The notes under the pieces are model-generated. The model was not told the origin of the DNA. It did not search any database and worked only from the letters and a program-made list of their open reading frames with translations. A program made the position numbers and the translations under genes. A DNA stretch of 64,000 nt, taken from positions 54,977-118,976 of IMG/VR virus record IMGVR_UViG_3300026533_000002; one strand, given 5' to 3'. This stretch comes from a virus. Of the stretch, positions 8,064 through 16,007 are shown piece after piece. Each line of letters starts with the position of its first letter. Position 1 is the stretch's first letter.

Positions 8064-8741
8064 TTACACTAAAGCGGACTTGCTATCAATTAACTTTAAA
8101 GTTTTAACTAGTAACTTAGCTTTACTAAGTGTCTCCGCTTCGTCTGGTTTTGAGTTTGTACGAGCTTTATACTCTTCATATTCTCTGTAATATTCAGTTA
8201 ATAAATCTTCTATAACTGTTAAGTTCTTAGCCTTATTCTCTAGCTTCCACATTTCTAAAGCTAGTATCCTATTAACTAAATGCCCTCCAGTCACAGCATT
8301 AGTAAAAGAATCTGAGTATGTGTTAAATACATGGTTATAATATTGAGTATTAGCTCCAACTATTTTAGCTAATCCAAATACAGCTGTGTATGTATTATGA
8401 TCATGTATTACATTCTCTGTATACTTAAATGTTTCTAAATACTCTTCATAAGTGAATAGGCTAGTTGCATTGCTGTTTACTTTTTTACTTGTTATCTGTT
8501 TACAGATGTACGACATATTATCTAGTATATAAGCAGGCAGTGATCTACTAGACTTAGAGTCGAATAGATGAACAAGATAAGCACTGTACCTATATTCCAG
8601 CACAAGTTCATCATCGTTTAACCTACGTACTCCCCAATAATCTGATATACAGTCAGAAGCTCTAAGTAACTCCTCTATCTCTTTGATAGTAGTTACATCT
8701 TTAGCATAAGACATTGCTGCCTTGAATTCAAATAAGTTCAT
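8064..8741 (-). CDS. Hypothetical protein
   Basis: A 225-residue, mostly helical protein with no recognised motif. It lies directly downstream of, and shares one base with, the gene at 8741-9775. The pair sits just after the VWA/AAA+ genes in transcription order, so it may be functionally linked to them, but this rests only on position. Confidence 0.72.
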   Translation of the reverse strand: MNLFEFKAAMSYAKDVTTIKEIEELLRASDCISDYWGVRRLNDDELVLEYRYSAYLVHLFDSKSSRSLPAYILDNMSYICKQITSKKVNSNATSLFTYEEYLETFKYTENVIHDHNTYTAVFGLAKIVGANTQYYNHVFNTYSDSFTNAVTGGHLVNRILALEMWKLENKAKNLTVIEDLLTEYYREYEEYKARTNSKPDEAETLSKAKLLVKTLKLIDSKSALV

Positions 8742-9775
8742 TATATTCCTTTAATTACTTTAGTAGCATATACATACTTTTGTCTAATATCTAGTACTTC
8801 TTCCTCATATACAGGCTTGTTTATCTCATCTTTAAGTTGTTTAAGTAGCACATGTAGAGGAGAATCTTTCTTAGCTTGGATCTTATTTATTAGGGCAGTT
8901 AGTATCAGTATCTGATCTATTACTACAGGTACTTGATCTTTTTTAATCCTTGTACTTCTGTCTAGGCCAGTTACAAACTTATGCATAGTGCTAGGCTGCA
9001 TAGATTTAAAGTTCAATGATAATGGCAAGCCTAGCTCTTCTGCTACATTCCAATAAGCGTATATTGACATATAGAAATGTTTACTAACAGTGTCTTCTAT
9101 TTCACTTGCTATTCTTTCAGTAGCATCTTTATCATCACTAGAAAATCCTTCTATAACTTTAATTGGCCCACCCTTACACCATCTACATGTAGTTATTGTA
9201 AGTTCTACAAAGTCTTTTGATTTAGTAGAATGGTCCCATATAAGAGTTAAGAACTTCATACCTATCTCTGATGTGTCTACTTGTTTAAGGTATCTAATAG
9301 CATCTTTACCTGTTAGATTACTTTTTAAACTATTTAAATAGCGTTCAAATAAGTTATAAGCAAACATATCCATCTTTAACTCTTTCTTAGTCTCGTTAAA
9401 TTTAGCTTCTCTTCTCTTCTCTATCGCTTTATTTTTAAATGTAGTTAATAAGAAGTCACCTAACTGTTCTCTAGTCATAAATGATGACTCAACAACTACA
9501 GTACTTCCATACGCAGAACTATTTTCTATAGCTAACTTTGCTATAAGTATATTATCAGAATAATACTTATAATCTGTATGGTGTAAATGTATTTGATTAG
9601 CCACTAACTGCCAATATAGTTCTTCTGTATCTTCTTTTAGCTGCCTATATACAGAAGTCTTGTCTTCATTCGAGTTTAATACTCTAATAGCTTCTTTAGC
9701 TTTAGTAGTAGCTTCTTCGTCAGCTAGTACCTCTTCGAAGTACTTCTTAAAATCTTCATTAGCATTTGTGTGCAT
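8741..9775 (-). CDS. Hypothetical protein
   Basis: A 344-residue helical protein. It has an isolated CxxC-like pair (TTCRWCKGG) near residue 200 that may bind a metal, with no partner pair visible. The N-terminal third is rich in charged helices. It follows the VWA protein by 39 bases and precedes another unknown protein with a one-base overlap. Role unknown; an accessory factor of the AAA+/VWA pair is a guess from context. Confidence 0.72.
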   Translation of the reverse strand: MHTNANEDFKKYFEEVLADEEATTKAKEAIRVLNSNEDKTSVYRQLKEDTEELYWQLVANQIHLHHTDYKYYSDNILIAKLAIENSSAYGSTVVVESSFMTREQLGDFLLTTFKNKAIEKRREAKFNETKKELKMDMFAYNLFERYLNSLKSNLTGKDAIRYLKQVDTSEIGMKFLTLIWDHSTKSKDFVELTITTCRWCKGGPIKVIEGFSSDDKDATERIASEIEDTVSKHFYMSIYAYWNVAEELGLPLSLNFKSMQPSTMHKFVTGLDRSTRIKKDQVPVVIDQILILTALINKIQAKKDSPLHVLLKQLKDEINKPVYEEEVLDIRQKYVYATKVIKGI

Positions 9776-9814
9776 ATCTATCCTTATTGTTTAATTTAGA
9801 GTAAAGCCTAAGCC

Positions 9815-11221
9815 TTACTCCATTGTTATATTAGTAACATCACCTTTTAACCCATTAACAGGATTATCAACAGGAGATACTAAAAATGTAGCTATCTTCT
9901 GCATCTTAGGAAACTTAGCCCAAGACTGAGGTATATCAGAGTAGTTATCACTTAATGAAATGTAAATAACTTTACTAGGGTCTGGTATATCTGCTTTATC
10001 TATATAATCAAATATACAGTAATGAGAAGTACCTCCACAAGCATATCGTTTGCCCAGTGCTTCTTGGAACTGAGGGTCTTTAGTGATATCAGTATCAGAT
10101 TCTAATATAAACTCTTTTACTACTTCAGTATCATGTACTAGTACAGTAACCTTAGAAATCTTCCTACTATTCTCCTTAATGATATAAAGTAACTTAGCCA
10201 TATCCTCTTCATTCATAGAACCACTATGGTCTAATGATAAGAATATCTCAATAGAACTATTAGTAAATGTCTTATTAGGGCTTTTGAACTTATGTCTATA
10301 GATATTATTTAATGAGGACCAACTAGATGAGAAGTCATTAGTAGCATAGTATACTCTTCGTTGAAATGCTTTCTTAATCTTCTTAAACCAACCAGTCTTA
10401 GTCTTCTTAGCAGCAAACACTGCTCCAAAGATTTCAGCTGAAGCACATCCTTTAGAAGCTTCTCTTAAACCATCTTCAATAGTTTCACCTATATCTACTA
10501 TATGAGCATCATACTCATCGTTTACAAGCTCAAAGTCAGTAATCTTTACTAAGTCATCATCTACAAAGACAAAGCCTTCTAGGCTATCTACTGGCTCAAT
10601 TATAGGTGAGTAAGTATTAACTACATCAGCCATTACCTCTATATCTACCTTATCTTTATAGAACTCATTAAATCGTTGTAACTCTAATACTTCATTAATA
10701 GGTTTCTTAATACCTGCGTTATAGAATAACTCTCTAATAGGTAAGTTTACTTCGTAATGACTAGCTGCAGTAATGTAATGTAAATAGTCCATTTTAGATA
10801 GGTATTGGTCGTATTTAGATATAACTTTACTCATCTTCTTATAATGAGCTACTGTCTGATGTCCTCTAGTAAGTCTTAATAACTCTCTTAAGTATAAGTA
10901 AGTAATAAGAGTATAATTCTTAGTAACTGACTTATGTAACATCTTTAATTGCTTCTCATTAGAGTAGAAGAATGTAAAGAACATCTCAGTAGAATTATCA
11001 TGCTTTAAATAAGCAGATAAGTTAGATGTTAATGAATACATACTCTTCTTAGGTTTAGGTACTTCTGGTAACTTTCTTAACTCTACTCTAATAGGTACAT
11101 TAAGAAATAAGCCAAATGCAGCTTGAGCTGTCTTAGAACCTGCAACAATACTATTTAACTGAATAGCTATCTCTTGGTAGATAACTCTTTCTGTTGATCT
11201 TAAAAACTCTTCTTTCTTCAT
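9815..11221 (-). CDS. VWA-domain protein, partner of MoxR-type ATPase
   Basis: The 468-residue protein ends in a von Willebrand A domain. The MIDAS motif DHSGSM is at residues 331-336 inside IEIFLSLDHSGSM, with the later conserved Thr in GGTSHY and an Asp in YISLSDNYSD completing the metal site. The N-terminal 270 residues are helical and unlike anything I can name. The layout resembles bacterial DUF2201-like VWA proteins, but no HExxH zinc site is present. Its gene follows the AAA+ ATPase gene at 11243-12418 by 21 bases. MoxR-type ATPases and VWA proteins commonly act together as metal-insertion or protein-remodelling machines, so the two probably work as a pair. Confidence 0.85.
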   Translation of the reverse strand: MKKEEFLRSTERVIYQEIAIQLNSIVAGSKTAQAAFGLFLNVPIRVELRKLPEVPKPKKSMYSLTSNLSAYLKHDNSTEMFFTFFYSNEKQLKMLHKSVTKNYTLITYLYLRELLRLTRGHQTVAHYKKMSKVISKYDQYLSKMDYLHYITAASHYEVNLPIRELFYNAGIKKPINEVLELQRFNEFYKDKVDIEVMADVVNTYSPIIEPVDSLEGFVFVDDDLVKITDFELVNDEYDAHIVDIGETIEDGLREASKGCASAEIFGAVFAAKKTKTGWFKKIKKAFQRRVYYATNDFSSSWSSLNNIYRHKFKSPNKTFTNSSIEIFLSLDHSGSMNEEDMAKLLYIIKENSRKISKVTVLVHDTEVVKEFILESDTDITKDPQFQEALGKRYACGGTSHYCIFDYIDKADIPDPSKVIYISLSDNYSDIPQSWAKFPKMQKIATFLVSPVDNPVNGLKGDVTNITME

Positions 11222-11242
11222 ATTAATCCTTTATATTAGTAC

Positions 11243-12418
11243 CTAGATTATATATCTAGATACTTTACTCATTAACTCATCTGCATTAGTAAACTTATAC
11301 TTAAATGCTTTAGTTAACTGAGCTTTAGTAGCTTTACTGTATAGCTTCACATCAGCCTTATTACCTAATAGTATATCTATTACTACTCTTACACCGTCTG
11401 ACAGTTCATCACCATTACTAGTGTATTGTGAGTATAAGTTACCTAATACAAATGCTACAAAGGCTTCTTCATCCTTATTAGCTTCTATTAGATCCATTAA
11501 ATACACACCATCTGCAATAGTACTAATAAAGTTAACTACATAAGGGTAAGTCATAATATCAATAGTAGACATAGTAGACATATCTTTTACATCTTTATCT
11601 TTTACCATCTTATTAAAGTCAATAGCATCTATATAAGCTACATGACTATGAAAGTCTTTAGCTCTTTCTTTAGACATCTGCATACCAGCAATAGTATCTG
11701 CATTATGCAATACAAAGTCATTAGGATACATAGGTAACTCAGTAGCAATAGCAGTCCAAGCTCTAGCAGTAGCATAACCTTCTACACTAGTAGACTCTTC
11801 TTCCATTATACCTTTAGGCTTAGCTCTTAGGTATGAAGCTACACGGTAATCTAAGTTCTTACCAAAAGAGTCAAACCACCAATCAAAGTTAAACTCAACT
11901 TCTAAGATACTCATACGATTACGTACAGCAGAGTTTATACCACCAAATCCTGCTTCTGTACTTGTATTCATAGTACCTAAGATTACAACATTATCAGGTA
12001 GTTTATAGTTACCTAACATTCTTTGTAATAGTAACTTATAGAAATAAGCTTGTAAATGAGGAGCTACCATATGAAAATCATCTAATAGTAAGATAGTATC
12101 CTTCTCTTCTGCTAAGTCCATAGTATTAGCCATTATCTCTGGTATACTCCATTTAGTAGCATTAACATCCTCATCAATTACAGAGTACTTATTATACTTA
12201 GTGGCTTTATATTCATCAGGTAACCCATTTAAAACCTCTATTGTAATGCTGGGAGCCGATACATCTAATAGATTCATATCTAGATTCTTAGCTATTACAC
12301 TTATTGCACTAGATTTTCCAGAACCTGGCGACCCTGCAATAAACAGTGGTGATGTGCTTTTATTAAGTAGTTGCGATTTGATGTTTGTTTCTATAATTGT
12401 TATGTCTTTATTAGTCAT
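11243..12418 (-). CDS. AAA+ ATPase, MoxR/AAA_5 type
   Basis: The 391-residue protein has Walker A GSPGSGKS at residues 29-36, Walker B TILLLDDF around 108-115 (Asp113-Asp114), and sensor 1 with Asn151 in LGTMNTS. A following NSAVRNRM segment may supply the arginine finger. This is the pattern of MoxR/dynein-like AAA_5 ATPases that remodel partner proteins. The VWA gene lies immediately downstream, which is the classical MoxR-VWA arrangement. AAAGGATTAATA precedes the ATG. The substrate is unknown. Confidence 0.88.
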   Translation of the reverse strand: MTNKDITIIETNIKSQLLNKSTSPLFIAGSPGSGKSSAISVIAKNLDMNLLDVSAPSITIEVLNGLPDEYKATKYNKYSVIDEDVNATKWSIPEIMANTMDLAEEKDTILLLDDFHMVAPHLQAYFYKLLLQRMLGNYKLPDNVVILGTMNTSTEAGFGGINSAVRNRMSILEVEFNFDWWFDSFGKNLDYRVASYLRAKPKGIMEEESTSVEGYATARAWTAIATELPMYPNDFVLHNADTIAGMQMSKERAKDFHSHVAYIDAIDFNKMVKDKDVKDMSTMSTIDIMTYPYVVNFISTIADGVYLMDLIEANKDEEAFVAFVLGNLYSQYTSNGDELSDGVRVVIDILLGNKADVKLYSKATKAQLTKAFKYKFTNADELMSKVSRYII

Positions 12419-12463
12419 TATTAATCCTTTTATTTAATCTTATTATGCTGGTGTATACGTTGT

Positions 12464-12545
12464 TTTAAGAGGTGTATAAGCCTCTAAACTGCTAACAGGT
12501 ACTATGACATACCTGAAGCAGTATAATGCCTTGCAAGGCATTATA
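12464..12545. repeat. Cluster of three hairpins, including a 24-base perfect palindrome
   Basis: Three inverted repeats lie in the 131-base gap between two AAA+ genes: TTTAAGAGG/CCTCTAAA (12464-12488), CAGGTA/TACCTG (12496-12515), and a perfect 24-base palindrome centred on TTGCAA at 12522-12545. The palindrome begins 4 bases after the stop of the gene at 12550-13593. None is followed by a T-run on the minus strand. They could be RNase III-like processing sites or stabilising 3' hairpins within a long polycistronic transcript; factor-dependent termination is also possible. Confidence 0.6.
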
Positions 12546-12549
12546 TGGT

Positions 12550-13593
12550 CTAGATAAACTTAGATAGGTCGAATTTCTTAATAGTTTTAGTTAAGTAAAC
12601 TGTGCCATGATGATTATCACTGTATATCAGATTATTACCTTCTACATATTTTAAATCATTACTACCGAAGTACTTATTATTAAACTCGTCTTCAGCAGGG
12701 AATATCTCAATATCGTAGTTATTATCTAATTCTAAGTTATGTATAGTTTCTAATGGTACTTCAGTTCCGTCAGTATGCAATAACTTAGTAATAGTGTAAA
12801 CTTCTCTATCACCAGATGAAACATCTATGTTCAAGTCTTCTATTAAAGTTAGGATTAACTGCTCAGGGAATCTATTAGATTCTTCTATAATAGCATCAAG
12901 TATATCGAATGTAAACATTTTAGCTGTTCTATACACATACACAATCTCATCAACTCTTTCAGACTCTAATTTAGCTTCACATACTTTACGTATTACATCT
13001 TCAGGTAGCTTACCATATTCAAAGCTATACAGCATACGTCCAGGTCTATCTTTTAGGAACTCACTGATATGTCTTTTATAGTTATCAATAACTATAGATA
13101 AGCGTTTAGACGATGCTACTCCGTCAAAGAAGGACAGTAATGCATCTTGCGTGCTATTCCCATCTCTCCCTTTATACACTTTAGCAAACTCATCAAATAT
13201 TACTACCACTACACCTAAGTCATTGATAAAAGTATTGAATGAATCACCGCTATAAGACTCATTAACTAATACTACTGGAGTACCTTGAGCGATGGCCATA
13301 TTAGCTACTCTTTTAGCTAACTGTGTCTTACCACTTCCACGAGTCCCTGCTAATAATACTCCTGTTGCAGCATCTCTTACATTAAATGCTTTAATGATCT
13401 TACCAGCTCTTTCTTCTGTGTTACCGTATAGAGTAGGCTCACTAAATTTATCTTTACTTATTTCTAAGTAGTAAGTACCTGATAATGGTTCTTGACATAC
13501 TGTATAAACTTTAGGAGCTAACTTAGTAACTAACCCATCCTCATTGAACTTAATTACTTTTACTATATCACCTGTTGTTGAAAATCCATGCAT
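12550..13593 (-). CDS. AAA+ ATPase
   Basis: The 347-residue protein has a beta-rich N-terminal domain (1-60), Walker A GTRGSGKT at 83-90, Walker B VVVIFDEF ending with Asp134-Glu135, and a probable arginine finger in RPGRM at 183-187. The C-terminal part (about 250-347) is a separate small domain with YEIEIF-like strands. The family is a single-ring AAA+ remodeller; I cannot assign a substrate. It is not a helicase loader by any motif I can see. The gene belongs to the same leftward operon as the MoxR-VWA pair, separated by the palindrome cluster. Confidence 0.82.
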   Translation of the reverse strand: MHGFSTTGDIVKVIKFNEDGLVTKLAPKVYTVCQEPLSGTYYLEISKDKFSEPTLYGNTEERAGKIIKAFNVRDAATGVLLAGTRGSGKTQLAKRVANMAIAQGTPVVLVNESYSGDSFNTFINDLGVVVVIFDEFAKVYKGRDGNSTQDALLSFFDGVASSKRLSIVIDNYKRHISEFLKDRPGRMLYSFEYGKLPEDVIRKVCEAKLESERVDEIVYVYRTAKMFTFDILDAIIEESNRFPEQLILTLIEDLNIDVSSGDREVYTITKLLHTDGTEVPLETIHNLELDNNYDIEIFPAEDEFNNKYFGSNDLKYVEGNNLIYSDNHHGTVYLTKTIKKFDLSKFI

Positions 13594-13603
13594 TAATTAT
13601 TCC

Positions 13604-13807
13604 TTATATTTCTTTTAAGACACCTCTTATATAGTGTCCATATTCTTTACACTTAGCTTCTAGTTCTAAGTACTCTTCTATAAACTCATCTGACACAAAC
13701 ATATCAATAAATACTTCAATATCATAATGAGCTTCATCATCCATAATAGCTTCTACCTTAGCATCATTACATTCTTGCAGTAATTCATACTCTTTCTCTT
13801 CACTCAT
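13604..13807 (-). CDS. Small acidic hypothetical protein
   Basis: A 67-residue, strongly acidic protein (many Glu and Asp) predicted helical, ending YIRGVLKEI. Small acidic phage proteins sometimes mimic DNA or inhibit host factors, but there is no direct sign here. It sits between the AAA+ ATPase and a small zinc-binding protein with short spacers and its own Shine-Dalgarno. Confidence 0.65.
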   Translation of the reverse strand: MSEEKEYELLQECNDAKVEAIMDDEAHYDIEVFIDMFVSDEFIEEYLELEAKCKEYGHYIRGVLKEI

Positions 13808-13819
13808 AATTAAACTCCA

Positions 13820-14023
13820 TTAATACATCCTTCTATAGAAATTAAATAACTTATAAGCAGGACCTACAGTAGTCTTATCTCCACATATCCCGCAAACACC
13901 TTTCCTTACTGTCAACACATCAGCATAAGGAGGTTGTTTACTATGTACGTCAGCACAAGGTAGGCAAACTAACTTAATGTTACCTTCCTTGACTTCATTA
14001 TTGTAATCCATTACTTGTTCCAA
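13820..14023 (-). CDS. Small zinc-ribbon-like protein
   Basis: A 67-residue protein with CLPC (about residues 20-23) and CGICG (about 44-48). The two CxxC pairs, about 20 residues apart, fit a small zinc ribbon. It overlaps the 3' end of thyX by 13 bases. Likely a nucleic-acid-binding or adaptor protein; the target is unknown. Confidence 0.7.
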   Translation of the reverse strand: MEQVMDYNNEVKEGNIKLVCLPCADVHSKQPPYADVLTVRKGVCGICGDKTTVGPAYKLFNFYRRMY

Positions 14024-14607
14024 GTACTAAACATAGCATCTGTAAATACTACTGGGTAAACTTCTTGCAACTGTTTAAATATTTCAGTAGCAATAGCTCT
14101 TACTTCTTTTTGTGCTCTAGGTGATAATCTTAAATTAAAGAAGTCCCAATAAGCTTGTAAGTTACCAGTCAATACCATTGACGTAGACACATTAGTAGAC
14201 AACACTGCTCTAGCATCTTCCTTCTTAACACCTAAATCTCTTAACTTATTATAAGTAGTTACTGAAGACTCCCATTGAGCTAACATTAGCTTCTCTTGTT
14301 CTTCAGTTAAATCTTTAGGCATTATAAAGTTAGACCCGTCTTTATTAATATCTACATATCTTAATGATCTAACCATAAAATCCATATGACTACCACTTCT
14401 AAGAATATGTACATGAGCTGGTACAGATATATCTTCTATCTTAAATGTTGCATAAGCAAATCTAAGTGCAGATAGGTGTTTATGGTCATGTATCAGTGTA
14501 GAGGTAATATCTTTACCTCCATCTTCTAGTGACTTAGTGTTATAGCAGGTTTTAGCAGTCTCACCTATAAACTCTGCTGGTGTCGACATTATTAGTTCTA
14601 TATTCAT
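14011..14607 (-). CDS. thyX: Flavin-dependent thymidylate synthase (ThyX), divergent signature
   Basis: ThyX makes dTMP from dUMP using FAD, NADPH and methylene-tetrahydrofolate. The 198-residue protein shows the family frame: TFKIEDIS (54-61), RSLRY (80-84), and the C-terminal signature GNLQAYWDFFNLRLSPRAQ around 147-165. The diagnostic RHRxxS motif is changed: the segment reads ILRSGSHMDF (68-77), keeping the first Arg but losing the His-Arg pair. It may be an active divergent enzyme or one with altered specificity. The first base of the preceding cluster member lies two bases away, and the 3' end overlaps a zinc-ribbon gene. Confidence 0.8.
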   Translation of the reverse strand: MNIELIMSTPAEFIGETAKTCYNTKSLEDGGKDITSTLIHDHKHLSALRFAYATFKIEDISVPAHVHILRSGSHMDFMVRSLRYVDINKDGSNFIMPKDLTEEQEKLMLAQWESSVTTYNKLRDLGVKKEDARAVLSTNVSTSMVLTGNLQAYWDFFNLRLSPRAQKEVRAIATEIFKQLQEVYPVVFTDAMFSTWNK

Positions 14608-14608
14608 A

Positions 14609-15976
14609 TTAATCCTTTAGTTTAACCCATGAAGGTAATGTGCCTACCTCTGGGTGTGATTTACTACTAACTACACTAGTAATATACTCAGCATCTTTAG
14701 TAACTTTATCTCTTAGCTTAATAGTCTTTTCTTCTACCATCTTAGCTGTACGAGAACCTCTAGTTAATGAATCTGCTATATACTTAGATGTATGTGTATC
14801 ATTTATTTGCATATCCATTAATTCCTCTATAACTTTATGTGAGTTATTAGATGTGTCTTCTGCTACAGAAGTAATTAGATCAGTTACACTGGTATACATA
14901 CTCTGTGAATCTTGCAATGTACCTAATACACTGGCTAGAGCCATCTCATCAGTCAAATCTGTCTTAAGTGATGGTAAGTCTTTACCAAATGCTAATATAG
15001 TTCCTTGGGCTGCTATAATCACAGCCTCTAGTTTAACTACCCTAGCTCTTAGCTTCTCTGCTGAAGACTTTATCTGTGTATCTAATGCTAACTCAGAAGT
15101 TGGTATATCAATCTGATACTGGTATTTAGCTAATGCTTCTGTTGATACTACTACTAATTCATCTAATGCAGTTATCTGCGCTAGTAGTAGTACTCTTGAG
15201 TGTTGTAGCTGTTCTCCAGCTTTAAGTAACTCATCATACTTAACACTTACAAGTCCAAATAAGCTATCTATTGACTCTTGTATAGATCTACCTATACTAA
15301 CTTTATCTACTAAAGATTTAGTCCAACCTGTGCTATACGCAAATCTACGGAATGCTGCAGTGTACTTATTATCTTCAGAACTAGCTAAAGTTCTAATCTC
15401 AGACTCAGCTTTAATAAACATCTTAGCCAACTCATCTTTGTCTGCTAGGATAGAGTCAGCATTAATACTTTCATTAATCTCTGAAACAGTGCCAATAACT
15501 CTTAGATACTCATCTCTCAAGTCACTAGTCTTACTAGTAATAATACTAATTGGCTCTACTTCACTTAGTCCTTTACTTCCATTGAACTTAGCTCCTTCTT
15601 CTACTAATACTTCATCTAAGTTCTTACTGTCTAACATTGCATCTAATGCTTTTGTAACTTCTCTAACTACTTGAGAGCCATAAGAAGCCATTAGTGGGAT
15701 ATAAGTTATGCTATTAGTAATTTCCAATGCTTCAAACTCTATATACCATGACTTATTTTCTAGCACTATTACCTGTATCTCTACTTCAATACCTCTATGA
15801 GTTATCTTTTTAGAAGTGGCAAGAGCTTCCTTATACCTAGCAGTTGTACTTCTACCTTCTTCAGTGGTATAATAAGCACACTCCATAACAGATGGTGATA
15901 GTTCCATTAACATTAAATAGCAGATATCATTATCCCAAGCTAATATACCTGGAGTTATTTCTTTTAATCTTTTCAT
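14609..15976 (-). CDS. TelA-like helical protein (tentative)
   Basis: The 455-residue protein has a beta-rich N-terminal domain (1-115) and then long helices to the end. The helical part has a layout like toxic-anion-resistance TelA proteins: a KSLVDKVSIGRSIQESIDSL segment, LLKAGEQLQHSRVLLLAQIT, paired long helices, and a closing segment with repeated Asn/Ser-rich helices. TelA genes often travel with VWA, MoxR and Ter-type genes, which are present nearby. The match is from overall pattern, not a signature motif, so another coiled-coil family is possible. It lies directly upstream of thyX (1-base gap). Confidence 0.55.
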   Translation of the reverse strand: MKRLKEITPGILAWDNDICYLMLMELSPSVMECAYYTTEEGRSTTARYKEALATSKKITHRGIEVEIQVIVLENKSWYIEFEALEITNSITYIPLMASYGSQVVREVTKALDAMLDSKNLDEVLVEEGAKFNGSKGLSEVEPISIITSKTSDLRDEYLRVIGTVSEINESINADSILADKDELAKMFIKAESEIRTLASSEDNKYTAAFRRFAYSTGWTKSLVDKVSIGRSIQESIDSLFGLVSVKYDELLKAGEQLQHSRVLLLAQITALDELVVVSTEALAKYQYQIDIPTSELALDTQIKSSAEKLRARVVKLEAVIIAAQGTILAFGKDLPSLKTDLTDEMALASVLGTLQDSQSMYTSVTDLITSVAEDTSNNSHKVIEELMDMQINDTHTSKYIADSLTRGSRTAKMVEEKTIKLRDKVTKDAEYITSVVSSKSHPEVGTLPSWVKLKD

Positions 15977-16007
15977 TTCTATCCTTATTTTTAAATTAGA
16001 GTTAGAG

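Noticed and set aside
9815-11221. Zinc metallopeptidase reading of the VWA protein (DUF2201-type)
   Set aside because: No HExxH motif is present; only the VWA part can be supported.
14609-15976. Plain phage coiled-coil structural protein instead of TelA-like
   Set aside because: Not excluded, but the order of helices and the nearby VWA/AAA+ genes fit TelA-like better; kept as tentative with lower confidence.
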